Source: Streptomyces sp. NBC_01717
Lineage (GTDB): Bacteria > Actinomycetota > Actinomycetes > Streptomycetales > Streptomycetaceae
Direction of reading: 5' to 3'
Length of the DNA stretch: 64,000 nucleotides
Assembly: GCF_036248255.1 (NCBI RefSeq)
Contig: NZ_CP109178.1
Location: 2,542,001 to 2,606,000 of the forward strand
Below, piece after piece: positions 26,874 to 37,039 of this stretch. Each line of letters starts with the position of its first letter. Position 1 is the first letter of the stretch. The position numbers were made by a program, and so were the translations under genes. The notes below the pieces were generated by a model that worked only from the letters and a program-made list of their open reading frames with translations, was not told the origin of the DNA and ran no database searches.

Positions 26874-28122
26874 TGCCACCCTCGTCATGAGATCCGGCGA
26901 CCGCGTTCCGCGGGCGCGCACGAAGTGCCTGGGCGACGCTCGGCGATCGGCCCCGACACACGACGAGTCGGTGTGAGACGGACCTGCCCCGATGCGCGTC
27001 AGGGATAAGCGCACGCGCTTTACGGGCGCGCCGAACCCCGACTTCGCCACGAACATGGCGAAGAATTGGAGCGCCCTGAGTCAACGGTGGTCTGATGCGG
27101 CAAATGCGGCACATTGTCGGCAGAGAAAGGCAATGCTGCATGAAACCCCCATGGCTGATCGCAGGATGCTGAGAACACTGCAAATGTGGTCTCCGTCGGA
27201 AATAGGCTCTGCATCGTCCGAGGCTCCGCAATCCGTGCCGCTACCAGGCCGCGTCGGCCTCCTGTCCCATCGCGGTACTTGATCACATCTCATGCGCCAG
27301 GGCAAGGGCCGCTTTTGGCCCGCCCGTTGAGTCCGATTGCGGCCGACCCGCTCCTTGTGCGTTGCCGCGGTGAGGAAGGTGACTGCCGATTTTAGGGCGC
27401 TTTTGGCGGCATTGCGCAGGGTCGCGTGGTGCAGCCGGTGGAGGCCGGAGTGTCCGAGTGCCTCGGCCAGGAACCAGCGGTGTCGGGTGCCCGGCTCCCT
27501 CGGCGTCGCCTCGGAAACCCCGCCCGGAGCACGCAGTTCACCATGCAGTTCACCGCGCCCGAGGCCGTCCGCGATCCCCTCCGTCACCCCTGCCGGCGCA
27601 GCCGCACACTCCACGCTCTGCCCCTGGGGCCCTCGCTGCACCCGGTCTTGACGCACCGTCACGGGCGTTCGTGTACTGGGCACCCATACCCGCAGCCATT
27701 CGGGCCTGTGACCACCTACGAAGCTCTTTCGGCCGGAACTCTGCGCTGTGCCTGACTCGCTCTGCTTGCCTCCCGGTTTCCTTGTGGTGATGCATCAAGT
27801 GTGGTTAAGTTCCGGTGCTCGCGGGGATGGTTGGTCTGGGCGTCAGGGAATTCGGCGCTGAATAGAGCGGCTGAACCCTGGGTGTCCGAGGCGATCGATA
27901 AGGTGCGCCGGCTCACAGGTGTTTGAGACACGCCTTGCCGGTTCAGGGACCGTGCCCCCGTCCACGGTAGTTGGGCTGAGGAACGGCGCTCCGGCCCGAT
28001 GTCGACGGGGGTTGACGGGGGTGCACCGCGTCCCTCTTCCTGGATCCCTTGTCACGGACATACTTCCCGCCGTCGCGACGGATGAGACTCGACTCGCGGA
28101 AGCCCTAGATCGGAGATACGCA
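26874..28122. promoter_or_regulatory. 1.25 kb between the two arms of the cluster
   Basis: This separates the minus-strand arm (methyltransferase) from the plus-strand arm (amidinotransferase), so it should carry divergent promoters. One minus-strand open frame (27081-27683) contains a plausible stretch, RHRWFLAEALGHSGLHRLHH, that could be a mobile-element relic, but the rest is not protein-like and I could not name a family. No regulator gene is seen here. The 200 bases before 28123 stay open in frame with the amidinotransferase but lack protein character. Confidence 0.4.
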
Positions 28123-29163
28123 ATGAGCCTCGTAAATGTCCACAACGAATGGGACCCGCTGCGCGAGGTCATCATCGGTACAATCCGCGGGGCACAGATT
28201 CCCCGCCCCGGCACCGACCTGCACACGGTCGAGTACCCCACCTACCAAGACCCGCAGGACATTCCCAGCGGATCGTTTCCTCAGCACGTGGTCGACCAGA
28301 CCGCCTATGAGCTGGACCAGCTCAGCGCGACGCTGACCGAACTCGGAGTCACGGTTCGCCGCCCCGGCCCGCGCGATCCGTCAGCCGTGTTCAGCACGCC
28401 TGACTGGAGCACCGACGGCTTCTACGACTACTGCCCCCGCGACGTCCTCCTCGCCGTCGGCCAGACGGTCATCGAGACGCCGATGGTGCTGCGCTCGAGG
28501 TTCCTGGAGCCCTTCGCCTACAAAGATCTGCTCCTGGAGTACTTCGACAGCGGCACCCGGTGGCTGTCCGCCCCCAAGCCGCGGCTGGCCGATGATCTGT
28601 ACGACCTGTCCCGCGAGGCCGGGAGCCGGCTCCTCAACACCGAGCCGGCGTTCGACGCGGCGAACGTTCTCCGGTTCGGAACCGACATCCTCTACCTCGT
28701 CTCCGACAGCGGCAACGAGCTTGGTGCCCGCTGGCTGCAGTCCACGCTCGGCGAGCCCTACACCGTGCACGCGTGCCGGGGGCTCTACTCGTCCACCCAT
28801 GTCGATTCGACCATCATCCCGCTGCGTCCGGGCCTGGTCCTGCTCAACCCGGAACGGGTCAACGACCAGAACCTGCCGGCCTTCCTGCGCGGCTGGGACA
28901 AGATCTGGTGCCCTGAGCTCGTGGACATCGGCTTTGTCGGGGACAACCCCTACTGCTCAGTGTGGATCGGTATGAACCTGCTGGTGGTCAGCCCGGGGGT
29001 GGTCATCGTGGACGACCGCCAGAAGGACCTGATCCACACGCTGGAGGCCCACGGTGTGGACGTGATCCCCCAACGCCTGACGCACTCGCGGACGCTCGGC
29101 GGCGGATTCCACTGTGTCTCGCTCGATGTGCGCCGGGACGGGACGCTGGACACCCATCGATGA
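28123..29163 (+). CDS. StrB1-like inosamine-phosphate amidinotransferase
   Basis: 346 residues, the family length. It probably transfers the amidino group of arginine to an amine, making a guanidino compound and ornithine. The sequence resembles streptomycin StrB1 as I remember it along the whole length: MSLVNVHNEWDPLREVIIG at the start, FYDYCPRDVLLAVGQTVIET, and SRTLGGGFHCVSLDVRR near the end. The triad Asp-178, His-226 and Cys-331 falls one position from the StrB1 triad (179, 227, 332). StrB1 acts on scyllo-inosamine 4-phosphate; other family members use glycine, so the acceptor here is not proven. GGAG lies at 28112-28115. It leads the right arm of the cluster. Confidence 0.85.
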   Translation: MSLVNVHNEWDPLREVIIGTIRGAQIPRPGTDLHTVEYPTYQDPQDIPSGSFPQHVVDQTAYELDQLSATLTELGVTVRRPGPRDPSAVFSTPDWSTDGFYDYCPRDVLLAVGQTVIETPMVLRSRFLEPFAYKDLLLEYFDSGTRWLSAPKPRLADDLYDLSREAGSRLLNTEPAFDAANVLRFGTDILYLVSDSGNELGARWLQSTLGEPYTVHACRGLYSSTHVDSTIIPLRPGLVLLNPERVNDQNLPAFLRGWDKIWCPELVDIGFVGDNPYCSVWIGMNLLVVSPGVVIVDDRQKDLIHTLEAHGVDVIPQRLTHSRTLGGGFHCVSLDVRRDGTLDTHR

Positions 29164-29187
29164 CGAGGCCAAACGGCGGGCCTTCCT

Positions 29188-30471
29188 ATGCGACGGGAAG
29201 TTGAAGTGGTGACAGGCACGCTGTCAACGTCTCTCCGGGGTCAAGGGCCGCCCCGGTCCGCAAGGGCCGCGGCGGAGATCGGAGTGGCGATCTGGGACCA
29301 GCGCGGAGAACGGCGGCTCGTCGGTGAGCGAGGCGATGATCCCTCGGTGTACGGCCTGTCCGAGCCGGTCACCGAGGAGCAGCCGGAGAGTGTGGCGCTG
29401 GTGGTACGTGAGGAGTTGGGCCTGGAGACGGTGCTACTGCGGGTGACGGGCCGAACTTCCGTCGAGGTCGAATCGACCCAACCCGCGGCAAAGCCGCCCA
29501 CGGGGTTCCGCTGGGTGGACGCTCAACTGTCCCCACCCGCCGACCTGCGGTCGCAGTGGCACCGGCCCGGCTGGTACCGATCGGTCGTGGAAGAGGTCAA
29601 TGTCCGCCTGGGAGAACTCTCGTTGTCTCCGATCGAGCCTCCCGTACAGCGTCGCCATACGTCCTTGACCGGGCTTCTGGAGATTCCGCTGCAGGAATCC
29701 AGTCTCTGGCTCAAGGCAGTGCCACCCATCTTCGGGCATGAGGCCGGTGTGATCCGATGGCTCGGACAGCACTTCTCCTGGCACGTTCCCGAGGTCGTGG
29801 CGGATGGTCGCGGCTGGTGGCTGTCGCGCGGATTCCCGGGGGTGGCCCATGAGCCACCGGCCGAGGACTACGTACAGATGCTCGCCCGGATGCAGATTGC
29901 CTCGATCGGCCACGCTGAGGAGCTGCAAGCGATCGGTTGCCCTGTCCGTTCGCCCGCCGGACTGGCTGCGGCGATGGAACGGCTGGCCGCCCGCGACGAC
30001 CTGCTGGACGCTGAGACGCGCAAGGCGCTATCTGCCTCTTTGGGTCAACTGGAACGGTGCGTGAGCGAGTTGAACGCTCTCGACATCCCGCCCACCCTGA
30101 TCCATGGAGACGCGCATCAAGACAACGTCCTGGTGACATCGCGCGGATGGTTCCTCTTCGACTGGACGGACTCCTGCATCAGCAATCCCTTCATCGATCT
30201 GGCCGTCGCGACACGCCGTCTGTCCTCCGCCCAACGGGTCCGGCGGGCCCGGGCGTTCGCCCTTGAGTGGGAAGCGGTCCTGAAGGCATCAGTGGTTGAC
30301 CGTGCCGTCGCCGCTGCCGATCTTGTGGGTGCGGCGCATGAGGCGGCCAGCTACCAGTGGTTCCTGACCGAAATCGACGTGAGTGCCGAGGACGCCGCCG
30401 GGCGGAGCCGGCAGAGGGAATCGCTGCGCAGGTGGACCCACCAACTGATCCGCGAAGTGGACGGGTTGTAG
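29188..30471 (+). CDS. APH-fold kinase with extra N-terminal domain
   Basis: About 427 residues. The C-terminal part is an aminoglycoside-phosphotransferase fold: LIHGDAHQDNVLV is the catalytic loop (Asp and Asn) and FLFDWTDS holds the metal-binding Asp. The first ~140 residues are an additional domain. Its segment SVALVVREELGLE looks like a degraded Nudix box, but the full Nudix signature is not met. Next to a StrB1-like amidinotransferase, an inosamine-type kinase comparable to StrN is the natural suggestion; self-resistance is another. The start is uncertain: ATG 29188 lacks a good binding site, and GTG codons at 29206 and 29209 are alternatives. Confidence 0.7.
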   Translation: MRREVEVVTGTLSTSLRGQGPPRSARAAAEIGVAIWDQRGERRLVGERGDDPSVYGLSEPVTEEQPESVALVVREELGLETVLLRVTGRTSVEVESTQPAAKPPTGFRWVDAQLSPPADLRSQWHRPGWYRSVVEEVNVRLGELSLSPIEPPVQRRHTSLTGLLEIPLQESSLWLKAVPPIFGHEAGVIRWLGQHFSWHVPEVVADGRGWWLSRGFPGVAHEPPAEDYVQMLARMQIASIGHAEELQAIGCPVRSPAGLAAAMERLAARDDLLDAETRKALSASLGQLERCVSELNALDIPPTLIHGDAHQDNVLVTSRGWFLFDWTDSCISNPFIDLAVATRRLSSAQRVRRARAFALEWEAVLKASVVDRAVAAADLVGAAHEAASYQWFLTEIDVSAEDAAGRSRQRESLRRWTHQLIREVDGL

Positions 30472-30550
30472 CGCGTTGGAGCTCGATTTTATGCGATCGC
30501 GTGGAATGCCCCCGCCCGAAGCACCTGCACGGCTGGAGGGGGAAGAGTCG

Positions 30551-31654
30551 ATGAACCTCACCACAATCAGTAGGGAGCGCCTGGTGAAGCCCGAGGGAGG
30601 TTCCCTGGGCGAAACCAGCATCGATGGCGACGAATTCGTGAAAACCTATGGCGGCGGACTGGAACGCGGCTACGAAAAGCTGCGCTTGGAATATGAGTTC
30701 CTCCGGGAACTCCCGCCCGAAGTTGCCGCGCATTTCGCGCGGGTAACGGGTTTCCACTACGACGAGTCTGCGTCATGGGCCGAGTTGCGCCTGGAGCGGA
30801 TCAGGCATCCCGCTTTCGCGAAGGCCATCCTGCGTCGCGTCATCACTCCGGCGCGCACGTCGGAATTGCTGTCCATGATCCTTCCCTTCCTGATCTCCGA
30901 TCTGTACCCGATACGTGGCGGCGAGATATCGGGGGCCGCTCTCTACAAGGAGTTTCACGGGGACCGTATGCTCAGATCCCTGGATCTTCTCACCGCGCAC
31001 CCGGAGCTTCGCAAGCTGGCAACCGCGCCGACGTGGGTGGTGAATGGCATCACGTGCACTTCGGTCGGGGGTGTTCTGGAGTGGGTGAACAGCCACGCGT
31101 CCGAGTTCTTCCAGGATTCCCATCGTCTGGTCGCCGGCCACGGCGACGCCCATCTGGACAACATGATGATCACGGAAGTGGGTGCACCGGACTTCCTTCT
31201 GATCGATCCTCGGGGGGAATCACTCCTGCCTCCCCACTACGATTTCGCCAAAATGTTGAAATCGCTCCGTACTGGTTATGACCTCGTGCATTACGGATTG
31301 TATGGGATCGATGTGCGGTATACGTCTTCGGCGCCGACGATCTCGCTGAGAATCAGCGGCTCATACGCTGACTACTACGGCGCAGGAATGGACGTCCTCA
31401 TTTCGCTGCTGCCCTCCTTCTGTCAAGCCGAAGGGGTCTCGGAATCCGTCTTTGTCCGTGTGGTCGCACTGGCCGAGATTGCGCACGTGATCTCTTTGTC
31501 CTCGTACCATGCGAACCGCCCCGGCGGCTGCGACGTGAAGCGCGTGTCGGCCTACCTGGCCATCGCCGCCCTGCTCGCCCACGAGCTGATCATGAAGGTC
31601 CCGGACCTCGCTCGACCACTGCCCATCTGGGACAAGGGGACAGAATGCCGGTAA
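30551..31654 (+). CDS. Second APH-fold kinase
   Basis: 367 residues. Catalytic loop AGHGDAHLDNMMI and metal loop LLIDPRGESLLPPHYDFAK are clear, so this is a small-molecule phosphotransferase of the APH/choline-kinase type. It shares the fold, not close sequence, with the preceding kinase. ATG 30551 has GGAGGGGG upstream; the frame is open from 30476, but that part is not needed. Two kinases, one amidinotransferase and one aminotransferase match the logic of streptidine assembly (phosphorylate, amidinate), although the true substrate is unknown. Its end overlaps the next gene by ten bases. Confidence 0.7.
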   Translation: MNLTTISRERLVKPEGGSLGETSIDGDEFVKTYGGGLERGYEKLRLEYEFLRELPPEVAAHFARVTGFHYDESASWAELRLERIRHPAFAKAILRRVITPARTSELLSMILPFLISDLYPIRGGEISGAALYKEFHGDRMLRSLDLLTAHPELRKLATAPTWVVNGITCTSVGGVLEWVNSHASEFFQDSHRLVAGHGDAHLDNMMITEVGAPDFLLIDPRGESLLPPHYDFAKMLKSLRTGYDLVHYGLYGIDVRYTSSAPTISLRISGSYADYYGAGMDVLISLLPSFCQAEGVSESVFVRVVALAEIAHVISLSSYHANRPGGCDVKRVSAYLAIAALLAHELIMKVPDLARPLPIWDKGTECR

Positions 31655-31944
31655 TCCTGGTGAACGCCGAATCGCTCAGCGACGGAGAGCGTGCGTCCCT
31701 CGCCGCCGTTCTCACGACGACGGCAGTAGGTCTCGCGGAGGTGCAGCCCGAAAAGGTTCAGGTGTTCTTCGCCGAGACACCGGACGGGCCGAACACCGTC
31801 CATGTCCTTGCGATCAAGCACGGACCCGGCGCCGACACATGGGAGGCGGCGTTTCGCCATGCGACTGGGCGCCGCCTGGAGGTTCGCGTCCACCTCTATC
31901 CGGCCGACCGAACCGCAAAAGGAGGAGTGCTCCGTACACCCTGA
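31645..31944 (+). CDS. Small tautomerase-like protein
   Basis: 99 residues beginning MPVILVNAESLSDGERASLA. The proline directly after the initiator Met is the catalytic base of the 4-oxalocrotonate tautomerase family, and the beta-alpha pattern of the first 60 residues fits. The family isomerises keto-enol pairs or adds and removes water or halide. In this cluster it may act on a keto intermediate before transamination. It overlaps the kinase gene (ATGCCGGTAA) and precedes the aminotransferase by 42 bases. The C-terminal ~35 residues are Arg/His-rich and atypical. Confidence 0.55.
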   Translation: MPVILVNAESLSDGERASLAAVLTTTAVGLAEVQPEKVQVFFAETPDGPNTVHVLAIKHGPGADTWEAAFRHATGRRLEVRVHLYPADRTAKGGVLRTP

Positions 31945-31986
31945 CGTCACACGGGCCGGGTTCCGAGTGAGCCTGAAAGGAAAGAA

Positions 31987-33348
31987 ATGACCAGCAAGGA
32001 ACTCACCATCGAGGGCGGCAGCCCCGCCGTCACCCGCAGCTCGCCTCTGCGGTGGCCCAACATCGACGACGAGGACAAGCAGGCCGTCATGGCGGTGCTC
32101 GACGGACCGCCGAGTGACCTTGGCGGACCGCACAGTCGATGGAACCGGAAGTTGGAGGCAGCTTTCGCCGAATTCACCGGTGCTCAAAACTGCGTCTCGC
32201 TCTCGTCGGCGACGGCAGCTCTGTACGCCTCCCTCCTCGTTCACGGAATCGGGCCGGGGGACGAGGTCATCGTCCCCGGTCTGACCTGGGTGGCCACCGC
32301 GATGGTGGTCGCCCAACTCGGGGCCACGCCCGTGTTCTGCGACATCGACCCCGTGACGTTCAACATCGACCCGGAAAAGGCGCGAGCCCTGGTCACGCCT
32401 GCGACGCGCGCGATCATCGTGGTGCACGCGCACGGCCTTCCCGCCGATATGTCGCAGCTCTCGGTCCTGTGCCATCAGCGCGGTCTGTACTTGATCGAGG
32501 ACGCGGCCCAGGCGGCGGGTGCGACCTATGCAGGGCAGGCGGCCGGGACGTTCGGAGCAACCGGTTGCTTCTCGCTCAATTACAAGAAGGCTTTCACAGC
32601 GGGAGACGGTGGTTTGCTGGTCACGGACGACGCCGCATTGCTGGAAGCTGTAATGAGCTACGCGAACTTCGGATTTGAGCCGGCCCCGGCCCCGGCGAAG
32701 GGCGAGACCGCCTCCCACTGGTCCCGCTGGCTCGGGACCAACGACCGGCTCAGCCCGATGGCGGCGGCGCTTGCCCACTCGCAGCTGCGTAAACTACCCC
32801 GATTCATCGAAGTCGCGGCGGAGAACGCCGCTGTCCTGGCGAAGATTGGCGAGTTCACGGGCTTCCAGCCGCCCGAGATTCCGGAAGACCGCAGCAGCAC
32901 GCACCACCTCTACCGTGTGGTGATCGATGCGGAAGCGCTCGGCTGGCAGGGCCCGGCCTCCGAGTTGCGCGACCGGATCATCTGGGCCCTCCACGCGGAA
33001 GGCGTCACGGCCGGCTACTGGGGACGCGCGCCTCTCAACCGGATGACCGCCTTTCGCCGCACGACTCCGAGGTTCCGTACCGTAGCCCCGGACGACCATC
33101 GCCCGGCCCTGGCTTGGGAACCCGAAGCCCTTCCTGTGACCGAGCAGGTTCTCGACACGTCGCTCGTCCTGGGCCGCGCTCCCGAAACCCTGCACATCGC
33201 GGACCGCGAACGCGTGACCCAATGGGTTCACGCCTTCGCCAAGATCGCCGACCGCATCGACGTGGTGATGAGTGCACCGCACTTCAGACCCCTGCGCCCG
33301 CAGCCACCGGTGCCCGAGCTGGAGGACCGACTGGTGGTCTCACCATGA
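31987..33348 (+). CDS. DegT/DnrJ/EryC1 (StsC-type) PLP aminotransferase
   Basis: 453 residues. The fold-type I sugar/cyclitol aminotransferase pattern is clear: EVIVPGLTWVATAMVVAQLG, the Asp-172 pair for the pyridine ring in LIEDAAQAAGA, and the PLP lysine in NYKKAFTAGDGG (residue 201). Secondary-metabolite members include StsC, which turns scyllo-inosose into scyllo-inosamine, and enzymes for amino-sugars. With a StrB1-like gene in the same operon, formation of a cyclitol amine is a coherent hypothesis. No inositol dehydrogenase is visible in the window. ATG 31987 follows a GAAAGGAAAG binding site. Confidence 0.8.
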   Translation: MTSKELTIEGGSPAVTRSSPLRWPNIDDEDKQAVMAVLDGPPSDLGGPHSRWNRKLEAAFAEFTGAQNCVSLSSATAALYASLLVHGIGPGDEVIVPGLTWVATAMVVAQLGATPVFCDIDPVTFNIDPEKARALVTPATRAIIVVHAHGLPADMSQLSVLCHQRGLYLIEDAAQAAGATYAGQAAGTFGATGCFSLNYKKAFTAGDGGLLVTDDAALLEAVMSYANFGFEPAPAPAKGETASHWSRWLGTNDRLSPMAAALAHSQLRKLPRFIEVAAENAAVLAKIGEFTGFQPPEIPEDRSSTHHLYRVVIDAEALGWQGPASELRDRIIWALHAEGVTAGYWGRAPLNRMTAFRRTTPRFRTVAPDDHRPALAWEPEALPVTEQVLDTSLVLGRAPETLHIADRERVTQWVHAFAKIADRIDVVMSAPHFRPLRPQPPVPELEDRLVVSP

Positions 33349-33547
33349 GGTCCGGAGTCGACTCGGGCAGGTCATGCCGCAGGCGAGCGTTCTCGGACCG
33401 AGCCGAGGACACTGCGCTCGCCCCAGATCTGCGGGAAGCCGGCACGGCGCCCCGAAGAGGATGACCAACGCACCTCCCAGCACGACAGCACGATCGAACG
33501 CGACGGTGTCGAACGCGGCATCGAAGACGAAGTGGGAGAAGACGAGG

Positions 33548-36500
33548 ATGAACAGTGGGTCGCGGTCGGAGACCCCTCTCCTGCACGAGCGCTTTGAAGA
33601 ATGGACTCGTCGCGAGCCGCATCGGGTGGCCCTGAGATACGAGGGTGTGCAGCTGAGCTATGGGGAACTCGACCGGCGCGCGGACGAACTCGCCCTACGG
33701 TTGGCGGAGCTCGGCGCGGGGCCGGAGCAGGCTGTGGCGCTGCTCCTGCCGCGTGGGGTCGCTCAGATCGCGGCCATTCTGGCAGTCCTCAAGTCCGGCG
33801 GGGCCTACGTGCCGCTCGACCCCGCGTATCCGGTCGACACGCTCACGTTCATGCTGGGAGACAGTGCCCCTGCCGTTCTGGTGGCCGAACGCGGCACTCT
33901 GCCACCGGGCCTGTCATTCAGCGGCCCGACGCTGTGGCTGGACGAGCAGGCCGAATCGGCGCCGTCGACCGCCCCCACAGCAGCCCACCCGCCCGCCCTG
34001 GCCCACCCGGAAAACCTCGCCTACATCATCTACACCTCAGGCTCGACCGGACGCCCCAAAGGAACGGCGGTCTCTCATAGGGCCATGTCGAGGCTGTGGC
34101 AGGGTACGGACTTCATGAGGCTCGGACCCGATGAGACCGTGCTGCAGTACAGTTCGGCCTGCTTCGACGCCTCGGTACTGGAGATCTGGGCGGCGCTCTC
34201 CCAGGGGGCGTCCCTCGTCATCGCGCCGGATGTGGCCGTGGCGGACCTCGGCACCTTCATCGCGCGCGAGGGCATCACCCTGCTCTGGTTGACCGCTGGG
34301 GCCTTCCACGCCCTGACGGACGCGGATCCGGCAGCGTTCTCCGGCGTTCGTCAACTCCTGGTGGGCGGAGACGTGATCTCGCCCGAGCGAGTCCGGGCGG
34401 TGCTGACCGAGTCCGACCCGCCCGTGGTGATCAACGGCTATGGTCCCACCGAGGCCGCGACGTTCACCACCACGCACACGATTCGCGAACTGGCCCCGGA
34501 CCTCTCGTCCGTACCCATCGGCGTTCCCGTGTGCAACACGACCGTCCATATCCTCGACGGCGACCTGGACCCGGTGCGGCCGGGCCAGACCGGGGAGCTG
34601 TGCGTCGGCGGCCCCGGAGTCGCCAGGTGCTATGTAGGCCGGCCGGATCTGACGGCGGAACGATTCGTGCCTGATCCGTTCCGTACGGACGGCGGAATCA
34701 TGTACCGAACGGGGGATCAGGTCTGGGCGGCTCCCGACGGCACCATCAATTATGTCGGTCGAAGCGACGACCAGGTCAAAGTGCGCGGCTTCCGCATCCA
34801 ACTGCGCGACGTGGAAGCCCGGTTGTCCGAACATCCCGAGGTCCGTGAGGCCGTGGCCCTGGCGCCGCGCAATGTGCACGGCGACCGGGTGCTGACCGTG
34901 TTCTATACCGGCGGGCCCGGCGCGCGACCTGATCGACTGCGTACCTGGCTTCGAGAGCGGGTCCCCGGCTACCTGATTCCGTCCGAGCTGCGGCAGATCG
35001 ACAGGCTGCCGCTCTCGGCGAACGGAAAGACCGACCGGATGGCATTGGCCCGCGCCGTCTTCGCCGGTGGCACCGACGCGGCCAGTGGCACCAACGAGGC
35101 GGATTCGCTGGAGGCTCGAATCCTCGGCGCGTTCGGTTCAGCCCTGGGACGTACGCTCCACGATCCGGAGGCGAACCTGTTCGACCTCGGGCTCGATTCG
35201 ATCAGCGCCGCGCGGGCCACCCTGCTGCTTCGCCGCGATCTCGGGCTGGACATCTCCAGTCAGCTGGTCTTCGAGCAACCGACGGCACAGGCCATCGCGC
35301 ACAACCTCAGAGAAGCATCGACAGATGGCACAGCGGCCGTCGAACTGATCGACGACGGCCCCTTCTACTCGCCCTCCTTCGGCCAGAGGAGGTTGTGGAC
35401 GGCCGACCGGATCGACCCCGGGTCGACCATGTTCAACGTCGGCGGTCACGTCCTGTTGGCCGGAGCCGTGGAACCCGCCGCGGTCGAGGCCGCGGTCGCA
35501 CGGCTCGTGGAACGGCACGAAACGCTGCGCACCGACTTTCCCGTAGTCGACGGAGAACCCGTGCAGCGCGTTTCGCCTCCCACGGTGCCGGTGCTTCCGG
35601 TCTTCGATCTGCGCTCCCGCTCGACCGAGCTCGCGGCCAAGGCCCTCGACGCGCTCACAGCCGACGCGACCGGCCGGCCGTTCGTTCTCGACCAAGGTCC
35701 TCTCTGGAGACTCGCCGTCGTCCTGTTGCCCAATGGAACCGCGCTCAGCGCCGTCTTCCACCACATCCTGATCGACGGTTGGTCGGTGACCGTCTTCTTC
35801 CAGCAGCTGGCGGACGAGCTCAAGCGGCTCGACAGCCCAGCGCCGGAGGAAGTCGCGCCAGGCGGCACCGACGGTCTCACCAGGCGGCGGGCCTACCAGT
35901 ACCGTGATTTCGCAGCGTGGCAGCGACAACTCGCCGGCACCGAGCGGATGGACCGAGACCTCGCCTACTGGCGAAATCTGCTCGACGGGGCGAGTCGGGA
36001 CGCATTGCCGGCCACGGCGACCCACGGTCACGCGCTCGCGCACCGCGGCAACCGCGTTCCTGTGCGGTTCGATCCCGCGCTTGTCGGCCGCCTCGGCGAA
36101 CTGGCCTCCATGGGGAAGACCACGCTCTTCCCGGTGCTGCTGGCCGCGCTGCAGATCATGCTCGCGAGGCGGGGCGGGCGGGACGACATCTGTGTCGGTT
36201 TCCCTGTCGCCTACCGTACCCGGCCTGAATTCCTCGACCTGATCGGGTACATCGGCAACAACTTGATCGTACGGGGGCGCATCAGTCCCGACGATACGGC
36301 GGCCGAGGTCGTGCTGCGTGCGGCTGTCGCTGTCCGCGACGCGCTCGCCCACCAGGACGTGCCGCTCGAAAGGCTCGTCCAAGAGCTCGAGCCCGGTCGG
36401 TCGGGCGCGCTGAGCCCGCTGTTCCAGGTGCTCTTCGCGTTCCAGAACGCCAGCCGCGAGATGCCCCCGTACACGGGGTTTGGCCTGACCGTGCTGCCCG

Positions 36501-37039
36501 GCGAACGGGTCACGGCCAAGAGCGACCTGATGATCTCGCTGGTCGAACGGGATGGCGGGATCGACGGTTACTTCGAGTACAGCGAAGCAGTCTTCGACCG
36601 CGGTTCGATCGAAGTGCTCGTCGCCGACTACGAGATCATCGCCTCGCGCATCGCGCTCGAGCCGGAGATCCGACTGGCGGAGCTCGGGATCCGCGCCGAG
36701 AGGACGGAGAAGCGGCAACTGGGGACGCCGCGTGCCGCGGGTGTTCCGGTCGCGCGTCGCCCGGCACCGCCGGGAGGCTCCCGTCGGCAAGTCGAGGAGC
36801 TGATCGAGGAGGCATGGTGCTCGGTCCTCAACCTCGACCGGGTCGGCCGGACCGCATCGTTCTTCGAGCTTGGAGGCAATTCCTTCCTGCTGGCCAAGCT
36901 GCACCTGCTCCTTGAGCCCAAGCTGCCCGGCCTCACGCTGATCGACATGTTCCGGTACCCGACCGTGAGTTCGCTGGCGGCTGCCCGTACCCGGCAGCCG
37001 CCCCCGCCCCACCCATCGCACTCGGAGGGACAACCATGA
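33548..37039 (+). CDS. Nonribosomal peptide synthetase, A-PCP-C-PCP
   Basis: 1163 residues. Adenylation domain about 10-510 (YIIYTSGSTGRPKG at 159-172), carrier with LGLDSI (Ser-551), condensation domain about 605-1035 with HHILIDGWS at 738-746, and a second carrier with GGNSF (Ser-1112). Aligned to GrsA positions, the specificity code reads DALWLGGTFK, very close to known valine codes. The last carrier has no adenylation domain of its own, so it must be loaded in trans. The start MNSGS is shared with the paralogue at 39928, which supports ATG 33548 over the open frame from 33272. No epimerase or thioesterase is present. Confidence 0.9.
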   Translation: MNSGSRSETPLLHERFEEWTRREPHRVALRYEGVQLSYGELDRRADELALRLAELGAGPEQAVALLLPRGVAQIAAILAVLKSGGAYVPLDPAYPVDTLTFMLGDSAPAVLVAERGTLPPGLSFSGPTLWLDEQAESAPSTAPTAAHPPALAHPENLAYIIYTSGSTGRPKGTAVSHRAMSRLWQGTDFMRLGPDETVLQYSSACFDASVLEIWAALSQGASLVIAPDVAVADLGTFIAREGITLLWLTAGAFHALTDADPAAFSGVRQLLVGGDVISPERVRAVLTESDPPVVINGYGPTEAATFTTTHTIRELAPDLSSVPIGVPVCNTTVHILDGDLDPVRPGQTGELCVGGPGVARCYVGRPDLTAERFVPDPFRTDGGIMYRTGDQVWAAPDGTINYVGRSDDQVKVRGFRIQLRDVEARLSEHPEVREAVALAPRNVHGDRVLTVFYTGGPGARPDRLRTWLRERVPGYLIPSELRQIDRLPLSANGKTDRMALARAVFAGGTDAASGTNEADSLEARILGAFGSALGRTLHDPEANLFDLGLDSISAARATLLLRRDLGLDISSQLVFEQPTAQAIAHNLREASTDGTAAVELIDDGPFYSPSFGQRRLWTADRIDPGSTMFNVGGHVLLAGAVEPAAVEAAVARLVERHETLRTDFPVVDGEPVQRVSPPTVPVLPVFDLRSRSTELAAKALDALTADATGRPFVLDQGPLWRLAVVLLPNGTALSAVFHHILIDGWSVTVFFQQLADELKRLDSPAPEEVAPGGTDGLTRRRAYQYRDFAAWQRQLAGTERMDRDLAYWRNLLDGASRDALPATATHGHALAHRGNRVPVRFDPALVGRLGELASMGKTTLFPVLLAALQIMLARRGGRDDICVGFPVAYRTRPEFLDLIGYIGNNLIVRGRISPDDTAAEVVLRAAVAVRDALAHQDVPLERLVQELEPGRSGALSPLFQVLFAFQNASREMPPYTGFGLTVLPGERVTAKSDLMISLVERDGGIDGYFEYSEAVFDRGSIEVLVADYEIIASRIALEPEIRLAELGIRAERTEKRQLGTPRAAGVPVARRPAPPGGSRRQVEELIEEAWCSVLNLDRVGRTASFFELGGNSFLLAKLHLLLEPKLPGLTLIDMFRYPTVSSLAAARTRQPPPPHPSHSEGQP

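Noticed and set aside
27081..27683. Possible transposase relic between cluster arms
   Set aside because: A plausible stretch of about 30 residues only; could not be tied to any IS family.
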